A stretch of DNA of 64,000 bases from Candidatus Hinthialibacteria bacterium OLB16 (GTDB taxonomy: Bacteria > Hinthialibacterota > Hinthialibacteria > OLB16): assembly GCA_001567115.1 (NCBI GenBank), contig LMZT01000147.1:1-64000 (forward strand), read 5' to 3'. How positions within the stretch are numbered: the stretch's first letter is position 1; every line of letters starts with the position of its first letter. The position numbers and the translations under genes are program-made. The notes under the pieces are model-generated. The model was not told the DNA's origin. It searched no databases and worked only from the letters and a program-made list of their open reading frames with translations. This document shows positions 63,198-64,000 of this stretch, one piece after another.

Positions 63198-64000
63198 ATG
63201 TCAGAATTACGGAAAGATCCAATTTCAGGCCATTGGGTGGTTATTTCCCCCGACCAGGAGGCGGCAGTTGTATTGACGACGGATGTCCGATTCATCACCC
63301 CGCAGGAAACCTGCCCTTTCTGTCCGGGAAATGAGATCGGCCCGGTCCACGAAATCCTTGCATATCCCAACCATCTGCCCGAGAACAATGGGGCTCCCTG
63401 GGCCTTGCGAGTCATTCCAAACCGCCTCCCGATCCTGCAGATAGAACGTTCTCTGGAACGGGAAGGACTGGGCATGTATGACCGGATTTCAGGCTTTGGC
63501 GCCCATGAGATCATCATTGAATCTCCGCATCATGACCTTCTGCTTCATGATTTTCCAAATTCCCAGCTGGAGCTGGTTTTGTCGGCCTGGAAAGAGCGCC
63601 TGAATGACCTGAAGAACGACCTGAGGATGCGGTATTTATCGATTTTCAGAAACCAGGGGCGCCGTTCGGGGGCACGGCTCAGCCACCCTTACAGCCAGCT
63701 GATCGCCACACCAGCCATCCCCGCCGGGGTCCGCCAGGAGCTGACTGGCGCACGGCAATACTTTGAATACAAAGACAGGTGCGGGTACTGCGATCTGATC
63801 GATCAGGAGTGCGAGGATAAAGTCCGCCTGGTCTATCAGAATCGGGGATTCATTGCCATGTGCCCATTCGCTTCACGAAATGCTTTCGAAGTCTGGATTC
63901 TGCCCCGGGTTCACTCCCACGATTACGGAACCATATCCCCTGACCAGATTCTCGACCTTGCGGATGCACTCCTTGCTGTCAACCGGGTTCTGGCGATTGC
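63198..64000 (+). CDS. galactose-1-phosphate uridylyltransferase-like protein, partial, nucleophile replaced
   Basis: Runs off the right edge; 267 residues are visible from ATG 63198, with CCAGGA upstream. Family landmarks are RKDPISGHWVVISPDQ, zinc-type CPFCPGNE, RVIPNRLPIL, RCGYCDLIDQE and CPFASRNAFEVWILPRVHSHD. GalT transfers UMP between glucose-1-P and galactose-1-P through a His nucleophile in a HPHxQ motif. Here the motif reads SHPYSQ, so residue 165 is Tyr (codon TAC, 63690-63692). The protein may be inactive in the usual reaction, may use different chemistry, or the base may be an error. Confidence 0.85.
   Translation, partial: MSELRKDPISGHWVVISPDQEAAVVLTTDVRFITPQETCPFCPGNEIGPVHEILAYPNHLPENNGAPWALRVIPNRLPILQIERSLEREGLGMYDRISGFGAHEIIIESPHHDLLLHDFPNSQLELVLSAWKERLNDLKNDLRMRYLSIFRNQGRRSGARLSHPYSQLIATPAIPAGVRQELTGARQYFEYKDRCGYCDLIDQECEDKVRLVYQNRGFIAMCPFASRNAFEVWILPRVHSHDYGTISPDQILDLADALLAVNRVLAI

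Noticed and set aside
1-64000. CRISPR arrays, tRNA or rRNA genes, insertion sequences
   Set aside because: No regular direct repeats with spacers, no cloverleaf with a convincing T-loop, and no transposase motifs were found by eye. A tRNAscan-SE or ISfinder search could still detect a missed case.

Overview
This window comes from a Gram-negative bacterium, probably an uncultivated one. BamA, a Skp/OmpH chaperone and an LpxD-like protein point to an outer membrane. A type II-type pseudopilin, dockerin-like calcium modules, Thr-Pro linkers, a PhoPQ-related (PqaA) protein, GH99/WbsX-like proteins and a TIGR04073-type protein are a mix seen in PVC-adjacent and candidate phyla (for example Hydrogenedentes, Sumerlaeota or Omnitrophica-like lineages). 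The sequence alone does not let me name the phylum.

Layout. 1-4131 (+): aroE, an orphan TroA/ZnuA-type metal-binding protein, a pseudopilin, a zinc-ribbon protein and a secreted unknown. 4246-11501 (mostly -): secreted proteins, namely a dockerin/DUF1566 protein, a beta-helix protein, a PqaA-type hydrolase-fold protein, a helical secreted protein and a frameshifted GH99-like protein. 11643-22914 (+): rmlA- and rmlD-type genes, a fumarylacetoacetate-hydrolase family gene, ispD, clpC, then bamA (frameshifted), skp, lpxD-like and an MFS transporter. 22974-34335 (-): a likely transcription unit of a Tat-exported isomerase-like protein, a 1156-residue GH13 protein, a subtilase-dockerin protease (frameshifted) and a GH99-like protein. 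34615-40179 (+): a Gfo/Idh/MocA oxidoreductase, uvrB and two cytoplasmic beta-propeller proteins. 40260-60139 (-): the str, S10, spc and alpha ribosomal clusters as one uninterrupted block, with a small secreted-protein gene inserted between rplN and rplX and a Minf_1886-type gene at the end. 60321-63029 (-): mutL and a membrane-anchored unknown. 63198-end (+): a galT-like gene cut by the window edge.

The main oddities are these. Three genes carry single-base frameshifts (poly-G near 10745, poly-A near 17936, TT near 25892). The LpxD homologue lacks the conserved catalytic histidine and is not followed by fabZ/lpxA/lpxB. The GalT homologue has Tyr where the nucleophilic His is expected. An exosortase-associated-type exported protein sits inside the ribosomal operon. 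No tRNA or rRNA gene, CRISPR array or transposase was recognised. No stretch longer than 300 bases is without a gene.
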